This document shows, in pieces, positions 11,151 through 21,812 of a DNA stretch of 64,000 nt. The notes below the pieces were generated by a model. The model had not been told where the DNA came from, did not search any database, and saw only the letters and a list, made by a program, of their open reading frames with translations. The stretch's first letter is position 1. The number at the start of each line of letters is the position of its first letter. The position numbers and the translations under genes were made by a program. Location of the stretch: the NCBI GenBank assembly GCA_023213395.1, contig CM041465.1, forward strand, positions 215,767,741-215,831,740. The letters run 5' to 3'. The stretch comes from Cycas panzhihuaensis (lineage: Eukaryota; Cycadophyta).

Positions 11151-12687
11151 CTCAAGAAATAAGCTTCAATATGGGTTAAACAACACCAAAATGAACATTT
11201 GTAGGATAAAATTTCACCCTTGTATCCTTCTCTGCCTCACGAAAATGCTTCCAAAGGCACCCAACACTGATTATACCCATGTTAAGTGAGCCATTGACTA
11301 TTTACGCCTCCTTAACCATTAATAAACATGAAAATACCCCAAAAGGAGTAAAAATTTACCCTTAAGGCATATAAAGTGATGCTCTAGGAATAAAGGACAA
11401 CTCCACATGTCTATAGTGCATGATCTCTAAGTTGAAAACACAAAAAATCCCCTTGATCTGCACTTCCAATATACCAAAAACACTCTAAATAGCCTCATGA
11501 GGGGTCTAGAATGCTTTAATTACTTCACATTTATGGAAAATATCATATCAATGGTTTTCAAAGGTTCTTTTTATATTTTTAAGTTGATGGGAATATGCTA
11601 AAGGGCATATTCCCAACTAATGCAACTTTTCAAAAACACTTGTGCCTTTTAACTTACACCCAAGTGCTTAAAATAACAGGTATAAGATATACAATATTTA
11701 CTAAGTATTAAACCTTAGTAAATATTCTCAAAAGTCACCAACCAAAAGTCATAATGCACATGATAAGGGCATGGCTACAGTGTCTCCACCAAAGTTCACA
11801 TGGACCAGTAAGTCAATACTCAATTGTACAGCTAGTAAATAGCCTCCACAAAGCCCTACAATTGCTTAAGAGTGACCAACCACCACTCTAGCAATGCCTA
11901 GTTATGATAAAAGACACCCAACCAAAGATAAGGATGCCCAACTACGAGGAAATACACCCAGCCACCTTAGATCAGTACCTAATCACTAAGGATAGCATCC
12001 AACCATCATTAAATAGACCCAAAACTGCAACAAATTGGCCTAGTTAGGTCTCAAACATGCCTAGGCATGTTAATAAATACCCAGCTAGTATCTATATAGC
12101 TGTTCTAGGCTTTATTTATGCACACAAGTCTCCAATACTCTCAAATATATAGATAAATTTAATAAAACAACCTTCTACTACTGTAAACATCAGTCTAACA
12201 CTTATACTCAGACAAAAAACTGCCAATACTAGCTTCAATCACGTCTATAAGTACTATACAGAGGTTTGGCAATAAGTAATATGTAAAAATAGCCTTGTTT
12301 TATTAATTTTTTTGATATTTTGATGAGAAGTATAAAGGACTTACTTGTACACAAATGTGGTTATCCTCAAAGTCGCCAAATCACCATCAGTACATGCTCC
12401 ACTAGCTTAAATCTTTGCAATAGATCTTCAACTGGCTTCGAGTGACCCTCAATGAGCCAACTCTGACCATAAATGTGGACTTCGCACCTAAATATTAACT
12501 TTAATAACCCTTATACTCTATTTGAATAGTGATTTTCACTGCTTCAACTACCACTAATACATTTTATTTGCTTCTATACATTGTTGGTGCTGATAGACCC
12601 TTAAGACTTGTCTTGGGTTAGATGGTGTTACCCGGCAACTAATGATCACACTGCTCCACTCAATGTTAGGCTTCAACTGCGTAGGAC
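11151..12687 (-). other. Co1 5' leader, non-coding
   Basis: About 1.5 kb between primer site and gag start. No domain is readable on either strand. The part 11740-12020 repeats the words ACCAACCA, ACCCAACCA, GCCCAACTA and ATCCAACCA at irregular 25-45 bp steps, which looks like a decayed tandem array. The rest is AT-rich. Confidence 0.5.
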
Positions 12688-12705
12688 CCTATAGCTCTCA
12701 TACCA
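12688..12705 (-). other. Co1 primer-binding site (tRNA-iMet type)
   Basis: Minus strand TGGTATGAGAGCTATAGG directly after the 5' LTR end CCTAAACA. This is one base off the standard TGGTATCAGAGC complementary to the 3' end of initiator tRNA-Met. Confidence 0.85.
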
Positions 12706-13080
12706 TGTTTAGGAATATAAAATCATACACGAATATTCTTAATCATAGAATCTTTTACCATACACAGCAAGCAAATAAATATACACACAACAAACTGATG
12801 CACAATACATACAATTTATGTGAGAAAACCCTTTCAAGAAAAACCCCACCACAAAAAGATCCTTGATGGATCTCTTTAATTATTACATAATGGATTGATA
12901 TAATGATCTTGTATTTTGAATACTTAAGGCTTCAAGGTATTTATACTTTTCCAAGAGGTATCACTCAATTAGGGTTATGACCCTACGAATAAGTTACACT
13001 TTTTGGCTTCGCACCTTTTTACTTAATTAAACTACATTAATATTAACTAAGTGGCTTAATAATTAATTGCCACATTAACA
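12706..13080 (-). repeat. Co1 5' LTR
   Basis: 375 bp with intact TG...CA ends (plus strand tgtttagg ... cattaaca). It aligns along its whole length with 6731-7104, with scattered substitutions. Confidence 0.9.
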
Positions 13081-13462
13081 TGTGAAGATGTAAGATTCTC
13101 TTAAATAACTAGTTTAGGAGACCTCTCATGTGCAAAGTATGTAACATGAGAGGAGTAGGCTTATTTTTGTAATAAGCGAGGTGAAACAATAGGTTAAAAA
13201 TAGACAAATCTATCATCTCTAGCTTCCTTTGAATGAGAAGAAAGAGGTATTAGTGTAGAGGGTTGAGATGGTAAAGGGGATTAATTCACCTTAGAGGAGT
13301 ATCAAATGGTTCAACTTGTATAGACTCACACTCCTCATAAAGACAATCAAATTAATGATGTTAAGAAGAAGTCCATATGGTATGGGTCTCAAGAAGGAAA
13401 GGATCATGGTAACTAGGCATATGAACAGGAGAAGGAATTCTCCTAAGAACTGGCTCAAAGTA
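13081..13462 (-). pseudogene. Gy2 gag, middle piece between Co1 and Co2
   Basis: A 382-bp island between two insertions, flanked by the Co1 duplication on the left and the Co2 duplication on the right. The minus strand contains a readable stretch near 13450-13390 (VLRRIPSPVHMPSYHDPFLL), consistent with a Pro-rich gag N-terminus but not diagnostic. Assigned to Gy2 by position. Confidence 0.45.
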
Positions 13463-13786
13463 TGAAGGCGTGAGGAGCAAAGCAAGCTATAGATCACAAA
13501 GTATACTCCATCTTGAGTTAACATCAATTTCCAAATGGTTAGTGGTATTGAAAAATACCAGGGAGGTATCCCCATTATATAAATAGTTTTGGGGAGGTGG
13601 TAAACACCTCTACCCAACAATTCAAATAATTAATAAAAAATTAAATAAAATAAACAAGTGTTTACCATGGTATACTCACGAGTAATAGTATGTCAGCTCT
13701 AGTGGGCTTTAGGCAGCTACAGGTAGCTTTTGGGGGCCTTAGGTGAATAGGCATATGAGTTAAGGATGGTGGCCATTACCCCAACA
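13463..13786 (-). repeat. Co2 3' LTR
   Basis: 324 bp, plus strand tgaaggcg...ccccaaca, aligned along its length with 26798-27122. On the minus strand a TATA-like CTATTTATA lies near 13580. The first 100 bp on the minus strand contain two and a half copies of a 20-bp unit (AGGGCCACCAAAAGC type, AGAGCTACCTAAAGC type). Confidence 0.92.
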
Positions 13787-13800
13787 TTCACCCCTATAAT
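13787..13800 (-). other. Co2 polypurine tract
   Basis: Minus strand TATAGGGGTGAA directly before TGTTGGGG of the 3' LTR. Confidence 0.7.
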
Positions 13801-15330
13801 GACCATTATGTAGAACTCCAAGCTTATCCCTGAATTTATAAAATTTGATCCTTCTTAATGCCTTAGTAAATATATCTACTACTTGATCTTTTGTATTATA
13901 ATATGCCAATTTAATCTCACCTGCTTAAACTAATTCTATAGTGAAGTGGTGCTAAGTTTCTATATACTTTATTCTGCAATGAAACACAGGGTTTTGGGCC
14001 ATCTAAATAGTACTTTAATTGTCACACCATATTTTAGTTGGTTCTTTCTATTCAATCTGACAGTCTTGTAGAATTCATTGAAGCTGAACTATTTCACATG
14101 CACTAAAGACTACTACTTTATATTCTACTTCAGTTGTAGATAAAGAGATTATATTTTACTTTTTGGTCCCCCAAGCTATGGCTGTCAAACCCATACTGAA
14201 AGTGTAACTTGAAGTAGATTTTCTATTGTCAATGTTACGTGCCTAATCTAAATATATATATCCTATCAATCTAAAATTTGATAAAGCTTTATAATGTAAA
14301 CCATATTCTATAGTGCCTTTGAGATATTATAGAATCCTTTTGGTTGTTTGCCAATGAGTAGTCTTGGGGTGTTGCATGAATCTAGATACTATGCTGACTA
14401 AATAAATGATGTCTAGTCAAATAGAAGTTAAGTAAATCAAACTACTAATTAATTATCTATAAAGTGTAGGATCAATAGGTGTGGAACCATCAAGTTTAGA
14501 TTGCTTGATCCCTATTTTAGCTAGAGTTGCTAAAGTCTTATAATCAGTCATCTTGAACTTTTGAAGTAAGTCCAAGGTGTATTTCCTTTGAGAGATGAAG
14601 ATGTTATTTTTGTCCTACCATACTTCCAAACCTACGAAGTAATGCATTAATCCCAAATTTTTCATTTCAAATTCTTTACACATGCCTTACTTAAAGGTTT
14701 ACGAAAGGTAGGGATTATTTCTAGTGTAGACATGGTCATCTATGTAGAGTCCTACAATTATAGTAAAATCTCTCTTAATTCTTATATATAAGTTGGGGTC
14801 CGATTAAGACCTTTCAAAACCTTGATCTCTAAAATATTTGTCAATGTAGGAATACCAAGCCCTAGATGCTTGCTTCATACTATAGAATTCCTTTTTAAGT
14901 TTATACACTTTGTCTTCTTCCTCCTTGACTTCAAAACTGAGGGGTTGAGAGACATAAATATCCTTTTCAATATAGCCATTAAGGAAGGCACTTTTGATGT
15001 CCATTTGATAAACATTCCATCCCATTTATGTTGCTAAGCTCATCATCATACATATAGTTTCTATTCGTGTAACGGAGACAAATGTCTCACTATAATCAAT
15101 ACCTTCTCTTTATGCATAGCCTTTGGCTACCAATCTGGTTGTATATTTGTCAATTGATCTATTAGAATAGAACTTAGTTTTATAAACTCACTTGATACCA
15201 ATTGCCTAGTTATTGTAGAGTAATTCAACCAATTCTAAAGTATCATTTTTAACAATGGAGTTATATTCTTCCTCTATTATTTTTCTCTAAGAAGCATGTG
15301 TATTAGCCTCATCAAAGGTTTGAGGCTTGT
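13801..15330 (-). pseudogene. Co2 reverse transcriptase and RNase H, broken
   Basis: On the minus strand: MGWNVYQMDIKSAFLNGYIE (15025 onward, RT motif with MDxKxAFLNG), YKLKKEFYSMKQASRAWYS near 14880, and the active site YIDD at 14735-14746 (GLYIDDHVY, the allowed Ile variant of YVDD). RNase H follows with RKSTSSYTFS near 14190 and SLSTTEVEYKV near 14130. Only 14804-15025 is open for more than 60 codons; elsewhere stops are frequent. Order and spacing are normal for copia. Confidence 0.85.
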
Positions 15331-16646
15331 GGGTTTCCATAAGTTGACTCATGAGGGTAAAATTTACCCTATGTGCATGAGTAGACCTCCATTTATAGTT
15401 ATTATCCAAGATGTTATCCATGTCATGATTTCTTTGAACCTATTTTGGTAGTCTTTATGGTAGAGGTTAGGAAGAGGTCCCCCCCCCCAACTTGATACAT
15501 CAATTGTTTGTCTTGATTCATACCTAAGTGGCATATATTTAGACTTAGTAGAATCAAGATTAATCATCACACCATTCCCTTTGATTTGAGCATCGTCAAT
15601 GTGGTAATAGTCATCTTCTTAAAATTTAACATCTCAACTCACCATGACCTTCTAAGATTTAGGATCATAGGCTTTGTAAGATTTTAAAGCATTATTGTAC
15701 CTAATAAATATACATTTAATGTTATGATCATCTAGTTTGGATCTTCTTTGTTTAGGTATATATACATAGGCTAAGCATCCAAAGGCTCTTAAGTGATGGA
15801 TACTAGGTTTATATTTGGTCCAAGCTTCTTCAAGTGTTTCCATCTTAGTGCTTTGGTGGTACACCTATTAATTAAATAGACAGTTGTATGAACTACTTCA
15901 GCCCAAAATTCATATTTTAATCTCATGTATTTTAACATATACCTATCCATTTTGACTATAGTGTGGTTCTTCCTTTCTGCTTCACCATTTTGTTGGGGAG
16001 TGTAGGGGTTAGTAAGTTGTCTCTTGATTCTATGATGAGCACAATAAGCTTTGAATTCATTTGAAATGAACTGTCTCCCATTATCTAATCATAAGGAGAG
16101 GATTTTGTAACCACTTTATCTTTCCACATAGGTTTTGAAGTCAACAAAGTATTGAAAAGCATCTAATTTAAATTTGAGAAAATAAACCAATATCTTCCTT
16201 GTAAAATCATTAATGAATATAATAAAATATCTAGCTACTACTAATGAGGGAATATCTAGGGGATTACAAATATCTATGTATACTAGTTGGAGAGGTCTTG
16301 TGGCTCTATAGCTATTGTCTAGAAAACTTTCCCTATGTTGTTTTCTAAGAAGCCATCCTTTACAAATACTTTTATCAACATCAATATATGGTAACACATC
16401 TACCATATACATCCTTTTTATTAATGTTAGACTTTTGTAAAGTAAGTAGCCAAATCTCTTATGCCACATGTTGTTATCAAGCTCTATTAATATTTTTAAA
16501 GCATAAGTATTAGTAGGTGTAAGGACTAGTCTGAAGAGTCTGTCCTTAGTTATTTTCCCTTTGGTTACAACCACATTGTTTCTTCTCTTATCTTTAATAG
16601 TACATTCTCCATTATCCAATATTACCGTGTAATCCTGGCCCATCAT
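15331..16646 (-). pseudogene. Co2 integrase with pre-integrase region, broken
   Basis: The longest open piece is 16116-16646 (176 codons). It holds the pre-integrase finger (MWHKRFGYLLYKSL near 16460; active copies have WHxRxGH), the spacer, then the integrase core start (LQLVYIDICNPLDIPSL near 16290 with the first Asp; YFIIFINDFTRKILVYFLK near 16200 with the second). The C-terminal part lies at 15652-15864 (HHLRAFGCLAYVYIPKQRR, then KCIFIRYNNALKSYKAYDP). The region in between has stops. 15364-15570 belongs to the spacer before RT and has no clear domain. Confidence 0.8.
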
Positions 16647-17157
16647 CTATCCTATAGATAGAAGGTTTTTCTTAAGGGATGGCACATAAAGTACATGATC
16701 TAGGTATCCAAAGTTTCCTAATTCTATTTGTAACACTATGTTGGTTCTTCCAATGGACTCATGGAAGGCATCATTACTAAGCATAATTTATTCCCTTTTG
16801 GTTCTATACAAAGTATTGAATAGATGCCCCTTGTGTGTCATGTGAGTAGAATAACCTAAATCAATATACCTATTATCATCTTTGTCTTCATGGATAATGA
16901 AACTAGATTAAGAAAGATGATTATTTTTCCTTGATTCCATAATAGTATTAGCACTTTCTCTATTTGGTAGAGCATGTTTAGCAAAGCATTTATCTTCTAT
17001 ATGGCCAACACGATTACAAAAAGTACAATAACGTGAATCTCTTCTACCAAAACTTAGTCTCTTGCTAGGAGGATAGGACCTATCAACATGAGAGGATCTC
17101 CCTCTTTCCATGAATGGAGCTTAAGTCTCTCTTTATCTATTATTTAGATAATTAGGA
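16647..17157 (-). pseudogene. Co2 gag C-terminus with zinc knuckle, plus protease remnant
   Basis: 16908-17111 is open for 67 codons and carries a perfect CCHC zinc knuckle, CTFCNRVGHIEDKCFAKH (C-x2-C-x4-H-x4-C), preceded by a basic Ser/Arg-rich stretch. This is the RNA-binding end of copia gag. The protease should follow at 16650-16900, but no DSGA motif is readable. The N-terminal part of the same gag is found 5.3 kb away at 22455-23341, beyond Co3. Confidence 0.75.
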
Positions 17158-17767
17158 TATTGAGAATACAAGGTCCTAAACCTTAAACAGCCACAAGATC
17201 TAAATTATTTCGCAACGAGTCATAGGAATCGAAACTAAGATTTAACATGCAAGTTCTAAAATCAGAGATAATATAACAACATCAATATACAAGCTAAACA
17301 TCACATATACACCCGATATAACGTGGTAAAACCCTAGTAGTGTACTAGGGAAACATCCATATAGGAAAGATATCAATCTTTATTGTTGTAGAATGGAGAA
17401 ATAGTACATCTCAGTAGCAGAGTGCTCTCTGGAACAACAACCAGCTACCGCCCCCATCACAGTATATTACATTACATACAACATCATAAAAAAAGCCCTA
17501 AAATGGGCTACATGAGAGGGACATCCAAGGCATAAATCTTAGCCATAGAATCTAGGGTATTTGTATCAAACGACCTTGATTCTCTTCACAATTTGATAAG
17601 GTTTACAGGGCTAATTTTTTGGGTCAGGGGCTAGGGGGGCCCCCACACCCCCGGCCAAGGGGGGCTCTCGCCCCCCTTGGAACCCCCCGAGAAAGATTGA
17701 GGGGGAACCCACGCTGAAAACACACCAAAATTTTAACCCCGAAATATTGTTGTCATAATATCCAACA
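17158..17767 (-). repeat. Co3 3' LTR
   Basis: 610 bp, aligned with 21813-22454; by eye about nine bases in ten agree. It lacks a segment of about 30 bp near 17630 that the 5' LTR keeps (22281-22330). It holds a perfect inverted repeat at 17655-17680. The first base pair of the terminal dinucleotide has mutated (tattgag for tgttgag on the plus strand). Confidence 0.93.
17655..17680. repeat. GC-rich hairpin in the Co3 3' LTR
   Basis: CCAAGGGGGG - CTCTCG - CCCCCCTTGG: a perfect 10-bp stem and six-base loop in an otherwise AT-rich LTR. The same stem with loop TTCTCG is at 22341-22366. Confidence 0.9.
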
Positions 17768-17781
17768 ATCTCCACCTTAAC
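17768..17781 (-). other. Co3 polypurine tract
   Basis: Minus strand AAGGTGGAGAT directly before TGTTGGATATT of the 3' LTR. Confidence 0.75.
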
Positions 17782-17849
17782 AACAATTTACCCGGTACGT
17801 TTCCTAGACCCTTCATCATCTTTTCTATAAGTTAAGAGAAGTCAAACAC

Positions 17850-19300
17850 CATTTGAACTTCTCTAATGGTACTAGTTTTATGAATATATCATCATAATTC
17901 TGATTGGTGTGAATCTTCTCAAGTGCCACTCCACCTACTTCCATAACTTGTCTAACAAAATAGTACTTCAAAGCTATTTACTTTGTTCTACTATGATAAG
18001 CTGGATTCTTGGATAAGTAAATGGCACTTTGACTGTCACAAAATGCCTTTACATTTTCCTGTCTCCTTCCAAGCTTAACCAATAAACCCTATAACCAAAT
18101 TGCTTCTTTATAAGCATGTGTTGCAGCAACATATTCAGCTTCTATGGTTGATAGTGCAATTGTGCTCTACAATTTAGACATCCAACTAACTGGACCATTT
18201 ACAAGAGTAAAAACATAACCTGAAGTAGACCTTGTTTTGTCTAAAACTCCTACAAAGTTTGAATCGACATATCTACAAACCTGATTTCCTGTACCTCCAA
18301 AGGTGATGCAGTAGTCGCCCATGCCTCTCAAATACCAAAGCACCCATTTCACTGCAGCCCAATGTTCCTTTCTTGGATTTGCCATAAACCTGCTCACTAC
18401 ACTGACTGCATATGAAATATCAGGTCTTGTATATACCATGGCATATATCAAACTTCCTACTACACTAGCATAAGGTACACAAGACATATAAGCCTTTTCT
18501 TCTTCACTACTAGGACTCAGATTTGAAGAAAGCTTGAAGTGAGAAGCCAATGGGATGCTCACTAGTTTCACATTTGCTATACCAAACTTGATTAGCACCT
18601 TCTCTACATATTTCTGCTGTGATAACCATAGCTTACCATTTTTCCTGTCTCTGTGTATCTCCATGCCTAAGATTTGTTTTACAGCTCCTAGATCCTTTAT
18701 ATCAAAAGTCCTAGCCAATTGAGCCTTTAGCTTATTGATTTCTTCCATGCTCTTGCTTGCAACCAACATGTCATCAACATATAATACCGAGATAATGAAT
18801 AAGCCATTGTCTATAAATTTAAAGTAAACACAATGATCATACTCACTTCTTTTAAAATTTTGGCTCTCCATGAAGGCATCAAACTTCTTGTACCACTACC
18901 TGGGTGATTGCTTCAGGCCATACAATGATTTCCTAAGCCTGCAAATAAGTCTTTTCCTTCCATCTTGTACAAACCCTTCTGGTTGATCCATATAGATCTC
19001 CTCATCTAAATCTCCATGTAGAAAAGCTATTTTTACATCTAACTGCTCCAACTCCAAATCGAGAGAAGCTACCGATGCTAACAGCACTCGAATTGAAACA
19101 AGTTTGATAATTGGTGAAAAGATCTCATGAAAGTCAATACCTACTTTCTGTGAAAAATCTTTAGCCACCAGTCTTACCTTGTATTTATCAACCTTTCCAT
19201 CAACATTTATTTTCTTTTTGAAAATTGACCTGCAACCAACAGTCTTCCTGCCATGTGGAAGCTCCACCAAGTCCCATAAATTATTTTTCTTCAAAGCATC
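17850..19300 (-). pseudogene. Co3 reverse transcriptase and RNase H
   Basis: Two long open pieces in one frame, 18896-19294 and 18167-18871, separated by TAG stops. RT motifs: LWDLVELPHGRKTVG at the start, LEQLDVKIAFLHGDLDEEIY near 19055, RKSLYGLKQSPR near 18905, and the active site YVDD at 18770-18781 (VLYVDDMLVASKS). Connection and RNase H: MVYTRPDISYAVSVVSRFM near 18410, DSNFVGVLDKTRSTSGYVF near 18230, and ALSTIEAEYVAATHAYKEA near 18140. Stops at 18897-18899, just after 18167 and near 18090 stand where active copies have Gln (CAG), so each is one C-to-T change. A catalytic Asp of the RNase H SxxAGDxDxR motif is Val here. About 230-codon pieces make this the clearest pol in the window. Confidence 0.92.
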
Positions 19301-20300
19301 TATCTCTTCCTACATAGCCCTTATCCACTTCTCTCCATGGATATCATCTACTACTTCCTGATAACATGTGGGCTCACCATCATTAGAAACTAAAGCAATA
19401 GAAATAGAAGGGTTGTACCTGTCAAGTGGATGACTAACCCATGTAGATCTTCTAACTGTTGGCAGAGGAGTGTCCACATACTCTTATAAATCTGTTGTTG
19501 GTTTATCTTTAGAAAGATCTTCATGCTCTTCTAATTCCACAGATGGTTGCATTTCAAACTTGACTTGTTGATGTTCATCTTGCTGCTCCTATTTCATTTC
19601 AGCTTCTACACTGTCTGATTTTACAAGGGGAGATTCATCAAATATGACATCTCTGTTAATGGTGATTTTGTAGGTAGTAGGATCCCTCAACCTGTATCCC
19701 TTCACACCATCCTTATCACCATAACCAATAAAGATATATCTCTTGGATTTTAGGTCTAATTTTGAATGTTTACTTTTGTCAGTCCAGGCATAAGCATCAT
19801 AACCAAAAACTTTTAAATTTGAATAATCACATGGATGTCCAATCCATACCTCTTTAGGAATCTTGCAATCTATTGCAAGTGATGGTGACATGTTTACCAG
19901 ATAGCAAGATGTTTGAACAACTTTTGCCCACAAGCCCTACTCCACTCCTACATTACTTAGCATGCTTCTTACTCTTTCCAAAAGTGTCATATTCATGCAC
20001 TCAGCAATGCCATTTTACTGTGGAGTATAGCTAGTAGTCTTGTGTCTTTCGATCCCAGCTTCTCTGCAATAGTTCTCAAACTCCAAGGAGTTGAACTCAC
20101 CTCCATTATCAGTTCTTAAACATTTGATTGTCTTACTAGTACTATTCTCAACTAAAGCCTTGAACTGCTTAAACACACTGAAAACTTCAGATTTCTTTTT
20201 TAAAAAATATACCCATACCTTCCCAGAGTAATCATCTATAAATGTGATATAATACAATGATCCTCCACAAGATATTTTAGGGGTTGGTCCCCATACATCT
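19301..20300 (-). pseudogene. Co3 integrase
   Basis: 20015-20257 contains the catalytic core: YYITFIDDYSGKVWVYFLKK with the first Asp pair, then IKCLRTDNGGEFNSLEFENY with the second Asp intact, then HKTTSYTPQ followed by a stop at 20016-20018 where families have Gln. The core continues past the stop, and 19589-19933 gives the C-terminal half (PKEVWIGHPCDYSNLKVFGY, then KRYIFIGYGDKDGVKGYRL). The catalytic Asp residues look intact and the gene is stopped by transitions alone as far as I can follow it. It would act on nuclear DNA as part of the pre-integration complex. Confidence 0.9.
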
Positions 20301-20885
20301 GAATGTATGTAATCTAGAATGCCTTTACTAGTGTGACTCCCTACTTTAAACCTAAGTCTACACTACTTTTCAAAAATACAATGTTTACAAAAAGCCAAAT
20401 CTGAAAGCTACAAGTTAGGAAGCAACTTACAATTTATCAGCACCTTAAGTCCTTTCTCACTCATGTGCCTAAGTCTCTGATGCCATAACTGGGCTAGATC
20501 TTCTATAGTCTTTGATGTTGTAGTTGCTTATCTGATATCCATACTTCCCACTAAAATGTAAAGATTTCCTTTCTTTAAGGCTTTCATAACAACCAAGGTA
20601 CCCTTTGATACCTTTAGGACTCCTTCATGACCTGTATGTTTAAAACCACCTAAATCTAATTCACCTAAGGAAATCAGATTCTTTTTCAAATCAGGTACAT
20701 TTCTAACCTCAGTTAATATTCTGACTACCCCATCGAACATCTTAATTCTGATGCTACCAATGCCCATTGTCTTATAAGAAACTTTATTTCCTATAAGCAC
20801 ATCACCACCATCAAGAGGTTGGTATGATGAAAATTAGCTCTTGTGTGGACACATGTGGTGCGAAGCACCTGAATTTAATAACTAG
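20301..20885 (-). pseudogene. Co3 protease and pre-integrase region
   Basis: The protease active site reads LLNSGASHHMCPH (20848-20881): the catalytic Asp of the family DSGAS motif is Asn (codon 20873-20875), a G-to-A change. A TAG (20882-20884) replaces the usual Trp before it, and a TAA (20834-20836) lies after HKS. The open piece 20528-20800 follows (VLIGNKVSYKTMGIGSIRIK, then VRNVPDLKKNLISLGEL, the standard PR-to-IN linker). The pre-integrase finger LWHQRLRHMSEKGLKVL lies near 20470. Confidence 0.88.
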
Positions 20886-21742
20886 TCATGGTGATAATGA
20901 GAAACATTACAAGCGACCAAGACATCATCATCTATAACTTGATTTGACTCCACTTGATTCACCTCCTTGGCAGGATCTTCCTTTTTTTGGAACTCCTTCC
21001 TTTTGTAATAATCCTTCTTGAGGTAATCGGTCTTATTACAATGCCAACACATGAGCTTACTCTTTTTGCTCTTTGACTTGGACCTCGATGTATCCCTGGA
21101 GTTTTGCCCTCTCTCAAACGTTCTACCCCTTGCTATTATGGCTTCTAGTGTGGAGGTTTCAAAACTATATTTCTTTTGCACTTCTTCCATTAGCAAAGCA
21201 CTCACAACAGAATCATAATCCAATACATCTGTGGTGCTAAAACTAATTGAGGTGACAATATTATCCCAGGATTCAGGCAATGAGCATAACAAGGTAACAA
21301 CCTTATCCTCATCCTCAATTTTAACATCGATACTAGTCAATTGGAAAATAAGAGTATTTAAAACATTTAAATGGTCAGCAATTTTTATCCATTCCTTCAT
21401 CCGTAACGAGTACAGTTACCTCTTTAGGTAAATTTGATTCGTTACTAATTTGGTCATATACAGGCCTTCCAACTAGGTCCATAATCCTGCTGTTGTCTCT
21501 TCTCCTATGATGTTAAACAATACTTCATCTGCTAAGAACAATTGTATTATGCGAAGTGCCTTTTTGTCTAAGTCATCCCAATCATCATTATCCATCCCTA
21601 CAGGTTTCTTTAATTTTCCTACAAGGGCTTTGTACAAACCCTGATGTACAAGAACATCATGCGCTTTTAACTTCCACAACTTGAAGCTATTTTTGACATT
21701 GAATTTCTCCACCTTGAACTTTACACCTGCTAGTTTCGCCAT
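20886..21742 (-). pseudogene. Co3 gag
   Basis: Start chosen at the ATG at 21742 (MAKLAGVKFKVEKFNVKNSF, the normal copia gag opening) rather than an upstream ATG in the same frame near the primer site. The UBN2 capsid region follows (KALRIIQLFLADEVLFNI near 21550; LPESWDNIVTSISFS near 21260). The zinc knuckle at about 21010-21055 reads CWHCNKTDYLKKDYYKRK: both the His and the last Cys of CCHC are Tyr, each one transition away. Stops near 21480 and 21420 break the frame in two. Length (about 285 codons) is normal for the family. Confidence 0.9.
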
Positions 21743-21792
21743 TTGGTCTAAAAAAGTCGACACCAAAACCTTCACAAACTCCCTGCAAAACA

Positions 21793-21810
21793 AAAGTGGC
21801 TCTGATACCA
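21793..21810 (-). other. Co3 primer-binding site (tRNA-iMet)
   Basis: Minus strand TGGTATCAGAGCCACTTT, a perfect plant copia primer site, two bases after the LTR end CTCAACA. Confidence 0.95.
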
Positions 21811-21812
21811 CT

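Larger units (their letters stand above)
6731..13080 (-). mobile_element. Co1: Ty1/copia element, full-length but decayed
   Basis: A 6350-bp element on the minus strand with both LTRs, a primer site, a polypurine tract and the copia domain order gag-PR-IN-RT-RNaseH. The target-site duplication is tgtaa (6726-6730) and tgtga (13081-13085), one mismatch. It sits in the gag of Gy2. The 5' leader between primer site and gag is long (about 1.5 kb). Every domain carries stops or frame breaks, so it cannot make its own proteins. Confidence 0.9.
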
